A stretch of 62,080 nt of DNA from UBA4874 sp002399435. GTDB taxonomy: Bacteria; Bacillota; Clostridia; Caldicoprobacterales; DTU083. The notes below the pieces were generated by a model. The model did no database searches and was not told the DNA's origin. It was given only the letters and a program-made list of their open reading frames with translations. This document shows, piece by piece, positions 6,639 to 14,969 of this stretch; the stretch's first letter is position 1, and each line of letters begins with the position of its first letter. Both the position numbers and the translations under genes were made by a program. The stretch lies in assembly GCA_036823195.1 (NCBI GenBank), contig DAISGI010000013.1:1-62080 (forward strand), in the 5' to 3' direction.

Positions 6639-7999
6639 GCACATTTAAGTTAGCCGTGCGCAATGTTCGCAAAAGCTACAAGGACTATGGTGTATATTTT
6701 CTTACTATAATTATTGGCGTTGCGATGTTCTACATTTTTAATTCTCTTGATGGCAGCATAACGATGATGAAGCTGTCCGAGAATCAGGCAATGTCTCTTC
6801 TTGGAGTGAACAGGATTATGTTTGGCTTGTCCATGTTCATCTCCGCGATATTGGCATTTTTAATTTTGTATGCAAATGCCTTTCTCATTCTACGGCGAAA
6901 AAAAGAAATGGGCATTTATATGACACTCGGTATGCGCAAGGGTAAAATATCGCAAATCCTCATATACGAAACAACTCTTGTAGGTCTAATCAGTTTGCTG
7001 GTCGGGCTTGTTCTCGGTTTAGTCCTATCGCAGGGGTTTGCGCTTTTCACGGCAAAGCTGTTTAACGTAAGCATGAAGAGGTTTACATTCGCCTTTTCTA
7101 TTTCCGCAATGTGGAAAAGCATTCTGTTTTTTGGAATTACCTTTGTGCTGGTTATGCTGTTCAATACGGTGAATATAGGCAAACAGAAGCTTATCGACCT
7201 GATTTATGCGGACAAAAAGGTATCAATGTTCCTCGCTCCGCGTTTCGATCTATCCTTCATACTGTTTTTTGTCAGTTTGGCATTGCTTGGAGCGGCATAT
7301 GCCATCATTATAAAAAGTGGCATTCTGAGTGCCGGCAAGGAATTAATAGCATCTATCGTACTCGGTACATTAGGAACTTTCTTGTTCTTCTACTCTTTCT
7401 CCAATTGCTTCTTGAAGCTGGTAAGTAAAATGAAAAGCGTATATTTCAAGGGCTTAAATATCTTTACAATAGGTCAGCTGAGCAGCAGGATGAGTATAGA
7501 GCATATTTCGATATCATTTGTCTGCCTTATGCTGTTTGTTGCTATTTCAGCAATATCGGTGGGTTCTTCTGTTTCGCTGAGCATCCGCATCAATTATGGC
7601 GCAAATGAAAGTGGTACTGTTGCGGCGGTAACCTATATTTCGCTATACATTGGAATTGTGTTTATCGTCGCTTGTGCAAGTGTCCTTGCCATCATGCAGC
7701 TTTCAGGGGCAAGCGATAATCGTTCGCGTTATGAGCTGCTGGGTAAGCTCGGAGCGAGCAACAGACTGCTCGCTGAAAGTTTATTCAAGCAAGTTTCATT
7801 CTATTTCGCACTTCCGCTTATACTGGCAGTGATACATTCGATCGTGGCTATTATTGTAATGAGTAAAGTCGTTCTTGCAATTGGTAAAGTTAATATCCTG
7901 GCCACAAGCTTTGCTGCTGCTTTGTTGATAGTTGCAATCTACGGTGGTTATTTCCTAATGACTTATTACAGTGCAAAACGTATGGCCTCACTGGAATAG
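6635..7999 (+). CDS. FtsX-type ABC permease, BceB-like, lacking the extracellular domain
   Basis: A 454-residue permease. Transmembrane segments are at about 18-36, 67-86, 107-135, 160-178, then 205-225, 233-255, 297-315, 330-355, 390-415 and 425-445. An FtsX core surrounds LRRKKEMGIYMTLGMRKGKI. Ordinary BceB proteins are about 650 residues and carry a ~200-residue extracellular domain between helices 7 and 8. Here SVSLSIRINYGANESG passes directly into the next helix, so that sensor/ligand domain is missing. The later LGKLGASNRLL repeats the coupling-helix pattern. No frame break is seen, so the short form may be functional. Confidence 0.85.
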   Translation: MSTFKLAVRNVRKSYKDYGVYFLTIIIGVAMFYIFNSLDGSITMMKLSENQAMSLLGVNRIMFGLSMFISAILAFLILYANAFLILRRKKEMGIYMTLGMRKGKISQILIYETTLVGLISLLVGLVLGLVLSQGFALFTAKLFNVSMKRFTFAFSISAMWKSILFFGITFVLVMLFNTVNIGKQKLIDLIYADKKVSMFLAPRFDLSFILFFVSLALLGAAYAIIIKSGILSAGKELIASIVLGTLGTFLFFYSFSNCFLKLVSKMKSVYFKGLNIFTIGQLSSRMSIEHISISFVCLMLFVAISAISVGSSVSLSIRINYGANESGTVAAVTYISLYIGIVFIVACASVLAIMQLSGASDNRSRYELLGKLGASNRLLAESLFKQVSFYFALPLILAVIHSIVAIIVMSKVVLAIGKVNILATSFAAALLIVAIYGGYFLMTYYSAKRMASLE

Positions 8000-8045
8000 G
8001 GTATTTTCTGTGATAAAACCGCTTCAATAAAAAAGCAAGTTGTTG

Positions 8046-8051
8046 TATAAT
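8046..8051 (+). promoter_or_regulatory. Probable -10 box for the aminoglycoside resistance gene
   Basis: TATAAT lies 25 bases before the ATG of the leader ORF. A clear -35 box is not seen (TTCAAT at 8023-8028 is the best candidate, 17-base spacing). Confidence 0.4.
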
Positions 8052-8075
8052 TGTTCTTCGGTAGGAGGATAACCC

Positions 8076-8159
8076 ATGAAGTGGAGCGAGCGGGAATTTT
8101 ATCTGCAGCATGGGAATAGAGCAACCGGCGGAATTTCTGTTGAAGAAACCATGGAATAG
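8076..8159 (+). CDS. 27-residue leader ORF ahead of the ANT(9) gene
   Basis: A short ORF (starts MKWSEREFYLQHG) with a strong ribosome binding site (TAGGAGGAT, 8062-8070) 5 bases before its ATG. It ends at TAG 8157-8159. The same frame stays open after the TAG to TAA 8190-8192, which overlaps the TTG start of the resistance gene. The original product may have been 38 residues, shortened by an amber mutation. It could be a leader peptide that couples or attenuates translation of the resistance gene, as known for other antibiotic resistance genes; that role is inference. Confidence 0.45.
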   Translation: MKWSEREFYLQHGNRATGGISVEETME

Positions 8160-8185
8160 GCAAATGAGGAAAAGGAGATCCACAA

Positions 8186-8962
8186 TTGGTAATAGATTTG
8201 AATGATAAAAAGATACCAAAGGAAGCAATCCAGGCACGGGAAACCATAGAGGGGCTGCTTGATGGCATTTTAATCGGGGTTTATTTATATGGTTCTGCTG
8301 TAATGGGAGGCTTATGCAGTCAGAGCGATGTGGATATTCTGGCAGTGGTCCATCAGAATTTATCGGAAGGAATGCGAAGAAAGCTCACTCAAGCATTCAT
8401 GGTAATATCCGGAGAAATAGGCAATACAAATGCTGTGAGGCCATTGGAAATAACGATTATTAATCAAAACAATGTTGTTCCCTGGCATTTCCCTCCCAGA
8501 TATGAATTTTTGTATGGAGAGTGGCTTAGGACACATTTTGAAAATGGGAATATTCCGCAGCCAACCATTGACCCTGATTTAGCGATCCTCTTAGCTCAAG
8601 CCAGGGAAAACAGCATTTCACTCACCGGGCCGGGGTTATCGGATATATTGGAACCTGTTCCGATGGATGATATCGTAAAGGCGATTCAGGAATCTTTACC
8701 CACTCTGCTGGCAAATACAAAAGGGGACGAACGTAACATCATCTTAACTTTAGCCAGAATGTGGTTTACAATGGAAAACGGCGAGATCGTTTCAAAGGAT
8801 ATGGCTGCGGAATGGGCTATACCGCTGTTGCCTAAAAGATATGCGTCCTTACTGGATTTGGCTAAAAGAGCTTATCTGGGAGAGTGTGCGGATCATTGGG
8901 AAGGAATGGAGTATGAGGTAGCAGAAATGACTCATTACTTGAAAAAACTGATTTTATATTAG
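8186..8962 (+). CDS. Aminoglycoside 9-O-adenylyltransferase, ANT(9)-type
   Basis: A 258-residue nucleotidyltransferase that would adenylylate spectinomycin. The nucleotidyltransferase motif GSAVMGG (36-42) with SDVD (47-50) supplies the metal-binding Asp residues. Long stretches match ANT(9) as I remember it (RPLEITIINQNNVVPWHFPP, GDERNIILTLARMWFT, AAEWAIPLLPKRY). Length agrees with the family (~260). It starts at TTG 8186, supported by AAGGAG at 8172-8177. Its 3' end is part of the ~83-bp sequence repeated after the McrBC locus. Streptomycin-modifying ANT(3'')/aadA is the alternative, but ANT(9) fits better. Confidence 0.88.
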   Translation: MVIDLNDKKIPKEAIQARETIEGLLDGILIGVYLYGSAVMGGLCSQSDVDILAVVHQNLSEGMRRKLTQAFMVISGEIGNTNAVRPLEITIINQNNVVPWHFPPRYEFLYGEWLRTHFENGNIPQPTIDPDLAILLAQARENSISLTGPGLSDILEPVPMDDIVKAIQESLPTLLANTKGDERNIILTLARMWFTMENGEIVSKDMAAEWAIPLLPKRYASLLDLAKRAYLGECADHWEGMEYEVAEMTHYLKKLILY

Positions 8963-9013
8963 AAAAAAGCTCTGGATATTCCCGCACGCTACTGGCTTAT
9001 CAATACCGGCTTT
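8931..9013. repeat. Left copy of an ~83-bp direct repeat flanking the McrBC locus
   Basis: Covers the last codons of the ANT(9) gene and the start of the following open frame. It matches 13760-13843 at close to 88% by eye with one inserted A. The longest perfect run is 23 bp (8982-9004). Confidence 0.8.
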
Positions 9014-9385
9014 AAGAAAGGAAATTATACTTTACTGGACATTGAAGCAGCTAAAAGCGGAGTAAGGAAAGAATTGTGGCATGGTTGGCAATATGCAAAA
9101 AGGCATCAAGATGAGATTTTGGAGAACAAAAATGACATATTGGAATTTGCTGAGAAAGAATTGATTGCTTATAGAATATTTATCAGTGAAGTTGCTGACA
9201 AAAGAAAAAGGGAAAGAATTGAAGCTGCTATAGTGATAAGTATCTATCATTCAAAAAGGCCATGGACTGATTTAATTGATGGTGGAATGGCGTTAAGTGG
9301 ACGATTTAATTATGAAATGCCCATTGAAATAAAAAACATGTGTCCACATAAATTGTATGGGCTCCCTGAAGCAATTGAAATATAG
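8963..9385 (+). pseudogene. 5'-truncated gene of unknown function after ANT(9)
   Basis: A 140-codon frame begins directly after the ANT(9) stop with no start codon of its own except TTG 9074. It reads smoothly as protein: ALDIPARYWLINTGF, LLDIEAAKSGVRKELWHGW, ILEFAEKELIAYRIFISEV, KRERIEAAIVISIYHSKRPW, and ends LPEAIEI. I do not recognise the family; the repeated basic and acidic helices and the -IYHS- segment might suit a small nuclease, but this is only a guess. The lack of a start and the shared repeat at 13760 suggest the 5' half was lost in a rearrangement. Confidence 0.5.
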
Positions 9386-9500
9386 CTGAAATTACAAGAC
9401 ATTGAGATTAACTTTCTATCGGTTTATTCCTGGACATTACTCCAGTGCATTTGAACAAGTTTTCCAGGTACCAGATGAATAAGGAGTCGGAGGTACAAAA

Positions 9501-11108
9501 ATGATTGACATCGAAAAATTAAAGGATATTCTTGAGGGATACAAGGCGTATTTTCCGGACCATTTCAATGACGAGAAGTACAAGTGGGAGGCCATAAGGT
9601 ATTTTCAGGATAATTGGAATATAGACGCTCCAAACTTTGGAGACATGTTTAAGACCGCTACAGATAAGACCTATAACCTGCTGACTTCCGGATATGTTTA
9701 TCCCCGGGGCATGATCCTGAACTTTGCGAAAGCCGATGATGAGGCAACAAGACAGATGTTCCGCAATCTTTATGATGAATCCCGTGATCTTGGTGAGCGG
9801 ATTGACGATTTCCAGTCCGCCGCTGATACTCTCCGTGCAAAATATGATGACGGGACGTGGAGAAATCATTATCAGAGTACAAATGCTGTCAGCACTTATC
9901 TATGGCTTCGATTTCCGGATAAATATTACATCTATAAGTACGAACTATACAAGAATGCAGCGACAGAGCTTTCTGCGGATTATAAGCCGAAGCGAAACGG
10001 CTCTGTCGACAGTCTGACTGGCGGATTTCAGATGTATGACGAGATCTGTAAAGCAATTGCCGAAGATGCAGGGGTTGTTATGATGGTGCAGAGTGCGTTA
10101 ACGGAGAATTGCTATCCGGATCCGAAGTTCAAGACCCTTACAATTGATGTGGGATTTTATCTGAGCAGATTTTATCTTAAGGATCAGGTAGACTTGACGG
10201 GTATACCGTTGTATGCGGATCCGACGCCGGATGAAGTTGTTCCGAAATACGCAAAAGCGGACTTCCTCAGTAAGGTTTATATGACGGAGGAACGTTTTGA
10301 TGTACTGAAAGCCTTACTCAGGAATAAGATGAATATCATCCTGCAGGGCGCACCGGGCGTGGGAAAGACTTTCACGTCAAAGAAACTGGCCTATGCCATG
10401 ATGGGCGAAATGGATGATTCCCGAATCGAGATGGTGCAGTTTCATCAAAATTATTCGTATGAGGATTTTGTGCTCGGGTACCGGCCTGACGGCGCGAATT
10501 TTAAATTGACGGAAGGAGTTTTCTATAGGTTCTGTCAAAAAGCTGCTAACGATCCGGATAAAGACTATTTCTTTATCATTGACGAAATTAACCGAGGCAA
10601 TATGAGTAAGATCTTCGGTGAGCTGCTGATGCTTATTGAAAATGACAAGCGGGGCCCGAAGAATAAAATTACGCTTGCATATAATGGATTGCCCTTTTAT
10701 GTGCCGGAAAATTTATACATTATAGGAATGATGAATACGGCAGACCGGAGTCTTGCCATGATTGACTATGCTCTTCGCAGACGTTTCAGTTTCTTTGAAA
10801 TGGAACCTGGGTTCAGTTCTGAAGGCTTCAGAAGCTACCAGACCGGACTTGACAATGAAGCATTCGATACCCTTATGGAACAGATCAAAGCTCTGAATAA
10901 GGAAATTACAAAGGATGAATCCCTGGGCAAAGGATTTCGAATCGGTCACAGCTTTTTCTGTGGATTGAAACCTGAGACATGTACCACCGACCGGATGCAG
11001 TCCATTGTTGAATTTGATATCCTTCCCATGTTGTCGGAGTATTGGTTTGATGAGCCGGCAAAGCTGCAGCACTGGGAACAGAATCTGCGTGGTGTATTCG
11101 ATGACTAA
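9501..11108 (+). CDS. mcrB: McrB-type AAA+ GTPase of a type IV restriction system
   Basis: A 535-residue protein: an N-terminal ~260-residue region for DNA or modified-base recognition, then an McrB motor domain with Walker A GAPGVGKT (283-290), Walker B DYFFIIDEINRGN and the McrB consensus MMNTADRSLAMIDYALRRRF. McrB uses GTP to translocate DNA and activates the McrC nuclease; targets are usually methylated or otherwise modified DNA. ATG 9501 follows GGAGTCGGAGG. The N-terminal domain (DNWNIDAPNFGDMFKTA) is not the classical E. coli McrB DNA-binding domain, so target specificity is unknown. It overlaps mcrC by 8 bp. Confidence 0.92.
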   Translation: MIDIEKLKDILEGYKAYFPDHFNDEKYKWEAIRYFQDNWNIDAPNFGDMFKTATDKTYNLLTSGYVYPRGMILNFAKADDEATRQMFRNLYDESRDLGERIDDFQSAADTLRAKYDDGTWRNHYQSTNAVSTYLWLRFPDKYYIYKYELYKNAATELSADYKPKRNGSVDSLTGGFQMYDEICKAIAEDAGVVMMVQSALTENCYPDPKFKTLTIDVGFYLSRFYLKDQVDLTGIPLYADPTPDEVVPKYAKADFLSKVYMTEERFDVLKALLRNKMNIILQGAPGVGKTFTSKKLAYAMMGEMDDSRIEMVQFHQNYSYEDFVLGYRPDGANFKLTEGVFYRFCQKAANDPDKDYFFIIDEINRGNMSKIFGELLMLIENDKRGPKNKITLAYNGLPFYVPENLYIIGMMNTADRSLAMIDYALRRRFSFFEMEPGFSSEGFRSYQTGLDNEAFDTLMEQIKALNKEITKDESLGKGFRIGHSFFCGLKPETCTTDRMQSIVEFDILPMLSEYWFDEPAKLQHWEQNLRGVFDD

Positions 11109-12177
11109 AGATAAGGGGATCTTCATCAGGAATATTTATTATATGCTGTCCTATGCTTTTCAGGTTTTGAAACAATCCAATTACGAGAGTATAGCGGCGG
11201 AGGATTTTGAAAATGTTCAGGATTTGTTCGCGGCGATTCTCAATAAAGGTGTAGCACAGCAGCTAAAGCAGGGGCTTTACCGGGAGTACGTTCCCAGGAA
11301 CGAAACCCTGGCTGCAATGCGAGGCAAAATTGATATGCCGGGTACAATCCGGAACAGAGTTCAGCGAAATCAAATGCTGGCCTGTGAATATGATGAGCTT
11401 TCAGAAAATAATACCTTGAATCAGATATTGAAGACGACTATGTTCTGTCTTGTGCGGGATGTCAATGTAGCTGCGAAACAAAAAGCCGGGTTGAAAAAGG
11501 TCCTTGTGTTTTTCGGTGACATAGATCTTCTGATGCCATCGGAAATACAGTGGAACAAGCTCCATTACCAGAGGAATAACCGGAACTATGAGATGCTCCT
11601 GAATATTTGCTGCTTCGTTCTTGACGGGATGCTTCAGACAACGGAGAAAGGTAAATATCGTATGGCCGCCTTCTCGGATGAGCATATGGCCAGACTGTAT
11701 GAAAAGTTTATTCTTGAATATTATCGTCAGAACTGTACTTACCTTTCGGAGGTAAGAGCAGCCCAGATAAAATGGGATGTCAGGGATGAAAACGGGGAAA
11801 ACACGGCAATTCGCTTTCTTCCGGTCATGCAGACAGACATCTTTCTCCGGAAGGGCGATGTTGTTTTAATCATCGATGCAAAATATTGCGGCCATACGCT
11901 GCAGAAGCGGTTTGATAAGCCCACTCTTATTTCAGGGAACATTTATCAGATTTTTACTTATGTCAAAAACCAGGATAAGAATCATACCGGGAAAGTGTCC
12001 GGGTTGCTGCTGTATGCCAGGACAGATGAGGATATTACCCCGGATTGTTCCTTCAATATTGGCGGTAATCAGATAGGAGCAAGAACTCTTGACCTGAATA
12101 AAGATTTCAGAATCATCTCCGCGCAGCTGGACGGTATTGCAGAGAAATATTTCGGAAAACCGGGAAGAGATCTTTGA
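11101..12177 (+). CDS. mcrC: McrC-type nuclease subunit of the type IV restriction system
   Basis: A 358-residue McrC homologue that cleaves DNA in complex with McrB. A PD-(D/E)XK core is visible as D246 in QTDIFLRK and D259-A-K261 in LIIDAKYCG; the upstream GKIDMPGTI motif is typical of McrC. The open frame reaches back to 11005 inside mcrB, but ATG 11101, overlapping the mcrB stop by 8 bp, gives the family's usual start (GIFIRNIYYMLSYAF). It is intact and co-translated with mcrB. A second McrB gene follows but no second mcrC. Confidence 0.92.
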   Translation: MTKDKGIFIRNIYYMLSYAFQVLKQSNYESIAAEDFENVQDLFAAILNKGVAQQLKQGLYREYVPRNETLAAMRGKIDMPGTIRNRVQRNQMLACEYDELSENNTLNQILKTTMFCLVRDVNVAAKQKAGLKKVLVFFGDIDLLMPSEIQWNKLHYQRNNRNYEMLLNICCFVLDGMLQTTEKGKYRMAAFSDEHMARLYEKFILEYYRQNCTYLSEVRAAQIKWDVRDENGENTAIRFLPVMQTDIFLRKGDVVLIIDAKYCGHTLQKRFDKPTLISGNIYQIFTYVKNQDKNHTGKVSGLLLYARTDEDITPDCSFNIGGNQIGARTLDLNKDFRIISAQLDGIAEKYFGKPGRDL

Positions 12178-12223
12178 CACTGTTCCACAGGAGGGGAATA
12201 CTTCGAGAGATCAAACAAAATAA

Positions 12224-12252
12224 TTGAAATTGATAAGAAATGATGCTATAGT
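12224..12252 (+). promoter_or_regulatory. Promoter of the second mcrB gene
   Basis: TTGAAA (12224-12229) and TATAGT (12247-12252) are 17 bases apart, about 75 bases before the start of the EVE-McrB gene. The second McrB can therefore be expressed independently of mcrBC. Confidence 0.65.
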
Positions 12253-12325
12253 GGAGAGCAATTAAGTTACCGATCAGGTTAAATGTGTGAGTGATGGCCA
12301 AAGGCGGGGCAAAAAGGGGAAAAAC

Positions 12326-13744
12326 ATGAGTGATAGAAAAAAGGCACAGGCGCAAAGAGGGCTCAAAGGTGCTGCCATTGGTGACAAAGATATAGAAACA
12401 GTACATTATTGGACCTACTCACCAGGTAATGGTGCGGTTTACTGGGATGAGTTCTATAATGCCGGAATCATGGCTATCGGCTGGGACTCCATTGGCGATT
12501 TGCAGGCTTTTGATTCAAAGGATGCTATGAAACAAAAAATGAAGGAGACTATTGATTCCAATAATTCTTACGTAAATGATGCACATGCTACATGGCAGTT
12601 TGCCAATGAAATGAAGCAGGGTGACATTATCTTCGCCAAAAAGGGAATGCACCGGATCGTGGGGTGCGGAATGGTGACCTCAGATTATAAGTATGACCCG
12701 TCACGAAAGTACTACAAAAATATTCGTAATGTCAAATGGACGCATAAAGGCGAGTGGCAGCATTCTGTGAAGATCGCGATGAAGACCCTTACAGATATTA
12801 CATCCTATACGGATGACGTGGAAAAATTGAACGCACTTTTCAAGAGTGATATGGATGATGATGTGGAAGAGCAGGAGATTACCTATCCGCCATATGATGC
12901 GGAGAGATTTCTTGAAGAAGTTTACATGGATGAAAAAAACTATCACAACCTGGTTGCGCTGATAGAGAAAAAAAAGAATGTAATTCTTCAGGGGGCGCCT
13001 GGTGTTGGTAAAACGTTTGCGGCAAAGCGTCTGGCATACTCCATTATGGGTGTGAAGAATAAAGAACGGGTTAAAATGGTGCAGTTTCATCAAAGTTATT
13101 CCTACGAAGACTTCATTATGGGTTTTCGCCCAACGGGAATTGGTTTCGAGTTGAAAAAAGGTGTTTTTTATAACTTCTGTAAAACAGCAGAGATTGATAG
13201 TGAGAATGACTATTTTTTTATTATCGATGAAATTAACAGGGGAAACTTGAGCAGGATCTTTGGTGAACTTTTAATGCTGATCGAAAATGATAAAAGGGGT
13301 GTGGAACTTCAGCTTCTGTATTCTGATGAGATGTTCTCAATACCGGCAAACGTCTATATTATCGGAATGATGAATACTGCAGACCGCAGTCTTGCCATGA
13401 TTGACTATGCTCTTCGCAGAAGATTTGCATTTTATGAAATGAAGCCTGGATTTGAAACGGACGGTTTCAGAGAGTACAGAATGAGTTTAAACAGCACAAA
13501 GTTCGACAATCTTATTAACTGCGTTGAAGATCTGAATGGGGTGATTACTGCCGATGAATCACTGGGAGAAGGGTTTTGTATTGGTCACAGTTATTTCTGT
13601 AATCTGAAGGAAGCTACTGATCAGGTACTTTCAGGAATTATAGAATTTGAACTGATTCCGCTCTTGCGGGAGTACTGGTTTGACGAACCCGTTAAAGCGA
13701 AAGACTGGAGCAATCATTTAAGAAGCGCGATCAATTCTTACTAA
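12326..13744 (+). CDS. EVE domain fused to a McrB-type GTPase
   Basis: A 472-residue protein. Residues ~25-150 form an EVE (PUA-like) domain: VHYWTYSPGNGAVYWDEF, GIMAIGWDSIGDL, GDIIFAKKGMHRIVGCG. EVE domains bind modified cytosines or other modified bases. The C-terminal McrB motor has Walker A GAPGVGKT (223-230), DYFFIIDEINRGN and the same MMNTADRSLAMIDYALRRRF as the first McrB. GTG 12287 also opens the frame, but AGGGG at 12315-12319 supports ATG 12326. It probably supplies a second recognition specificity to the single McrC, or acts as a regulator; both are inference. Confidence 0.9.
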   Translation: MSDRKKAQAQRGLKGAAIGDKDIETVHYWTYSPGNGAVYWDEFYNAGIMAIGWDSIGDLQAFDSKDAMKQKMKETIDSNNSYVNDAHATWQFANEMKQGDIIFAKKGMHRIVGCGMVTSDYKYDPSRKYYKNIRNVKWTHKGEWQHSVKIAMKTLTDITSYTDDVEKLNALFKSDMDDDVEEQEITYPPYDAERFLEEVYMDEKNYHNLVALIEKKKNVILQGAPGVGKTFAAKRLAYSIMGVKNKERVKMVQFHQSYSYEDFIMGFRPTGIGFELKKGVFYNFCKTAEIDSENDYFFIIDEINRGNLSRIFGELLMLIENDKRGVELQLLYSDEMFSIPANVYIIGMMNTADRSLAMIDYALRRRFAFYEMKPGFETDGFREYRMSLNSTKFDNLINCVEDLNGVITADESLGEGFCIGHSYFCNLKEATDQVLSGIIEFELIPLLREYWFDEPVKAKDWSNHLRSAINSY

Positions 13745-13759
13745 AATAAATAGCAGTGA

Positions 13760-13843
13760 TTCATTATCTGAAAAAAATTGATTCTATATTAGAAAAAAGC
13801 ACTGGATATTGCCGCACGCTACTGGCTTATCAATGCCGGTTTT
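13760..13843. repeat. Right copy of the ~83-bp direct repeat flanking the McrBC locus
   Basis: Counterpart of 8931-9013. It carries the ANT(9)-like 3' end and the ALDIAARYWLINAGF frame start, then diverges (GLEAVEEAM). One extra A in the poly-A run shifts the frame relative to the left copy. Confidence 0.8.
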
Positions 13844-13949
13844 GGGCTGGAAGCAGTGGAAGAAGCGATGCCTCGCTCGTCTACTTTTCTTGAATTGTGG
13901 ATACAAATATGATACCATGAGAACGACTTTGCGGGAAGGAAACGTATCG

Positions 13950-14221
13950 ATGCCCAATTATGATGAGATGACGAAACAGCGGCGGCAAAGCCTGATCGAG
14001 CGGATCATACAGGCCAGACAAGGACAGGCCAGAGGTTGACGCAGGCGCAACTTGCGAAAATGGTTGGGACTCAGTGTTCCAACATCTCCCGATTGGAGAG
14101 CGGTGCGCACGATCCCTCTCTGGATTTTCTTTTGAATGTCGCCGCCGCACTGCATATGGAATTGGATTTGGCAACGAGCCGTACAGTGAGTTTTACGCCT
14201 GCCAGATTGCACGGACCATGA
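13950..14221 (+). pseudogene. XRE-family regulator broken by a one-base deletion
   Basis: The first part (MPNYDEMTKQRRQSLIERII) has a good start: GGAAGGA at 13935-13941, 8 bases before ATG 13950. It runs into TGA at 14037. In the next frame the protein continues exactly where expected: LTQAQLAKMVGTQCSNISRL with a complete Cro/C1 helix-turn-helix to 14221. Restoring one T in AGAGGTTGACG (to GGTTTGACG) joins the two frames as RGLTQAQL. The family resembles HigA-type antitoxins and XRE regulators of about 90 residues. Either it is a pseudogene or the base is a sequencing/assembly error. Confidence 0.75.
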
Positions 14222-14405
14222 GGACGTTTCCTTTGAACGCATCTGTTCCGAGGTCATGGGCAAGGCGCAGGCACAGCAGCTTCAGCGGCTGATCGGGTTC
14301 AAATTTACCCGGCATCCGCCCATCAACTGGCCGGAGGAACGGCTGGAGGCCATAGAGAAGCATATGCAGCGCCGTGTTCGGCAGATTTTGGGGCCTGGCA
14401 GGTAG
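14190..14405 (+). pseudogene. Unrecognised open frame after the broken XRE gene
   Basis: A 71-codon frame without a good start (first ATG at 14258, no ribosome binding site). It reads like real protein: VSFERICSEVMGKAQAQQLQ, then IGFKFTRHPPINWPEERLE and a basic helix ending RRVRQILGPGR. I do not recognise it. It may be the 3' part of a gene once coupled to the XRE regulator. Confidence 0.35.
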
Positions 14406-14507
14406 TGTTTTTGTAAATAGGCTGATCAACATGACCGAAATATACATATATATTGATTAGTTGATTGGCCATCGTACTACATCAAAATAAAGTTTATGGA
14501 GGTTGCC

Positions 14508-14864
14508 TTGAAATTAAATTATATCACCTTAATGGTCAGAAATATTGAGAAATCGCTTGCTTTTTATAAGGACCTGGCAGGTTTGCATGAAATAAAGCGC
14601 ATCAGTCCGGAAGCTGGAGAAATCGTGTTTTTGGCAAATGCAAAAGGCGAAACCATGTTGGAACTTATTGAATTTGGAGGAGTGGAAAAGGTTGAAACAA
14701 GGGGAATGGTTATTAGTTTCCTTGCAGAAACCAAGCTTGAGGAATTGAGAGAGAAGGCCGTTACATTGGGGTATTCTCCGTCAGAAATCATGATAAAGGG
14801 GCCAAAGCCAAAACACTTCACTGTAATTGATCCCGACGGGATCGCTGTGGAATTCAGTGCTTGA
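14508..14864 (+). CDS. VOC (glyoxalase/bleomycin resistance) family protein
   Basis: A 118-residue single-domain VOC protein: YITLMVRNIEKSLAFYKDLA at the N-terminus, a middle TMLELIEFGG strand, and the C-terminal FTVIDPDGIAVEFS. These folds bind a divalent metal and act on or sequester small molecules; single-domain members dimerise. TTG 14508 is preferred: GGAGG at 14498-14502 lies 5 bases upstream, and the product then starts MKLNYITLMV as usual. ATG 14496 overlaps that site. The substrate cannot be read from the sequence; a detoxification or antibiotic-binding role is possible given the ANT(9) gene nearby. Confidence 0.85.
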   Translation: MKLNYITLMVRNIEKSLAFYKDLAGLHEIKRISPEAGEIVFLANAKGETMLELIEFGGVEKVETRGMVISFLAETKLEELREKAVTLGYSPSEIMIKGPKPKHFTVIDPDGIAVEFSA

Positions 14865-14969
14865 TTTTACAAACAAGAAAGTAGGATTGTGCATTATATC
14901 AGGATGTGTCATTTATTGACTTGTTGCAGCCAGCTGCAAGTAACCAGGCATTGATACAGGAGGACTGTT

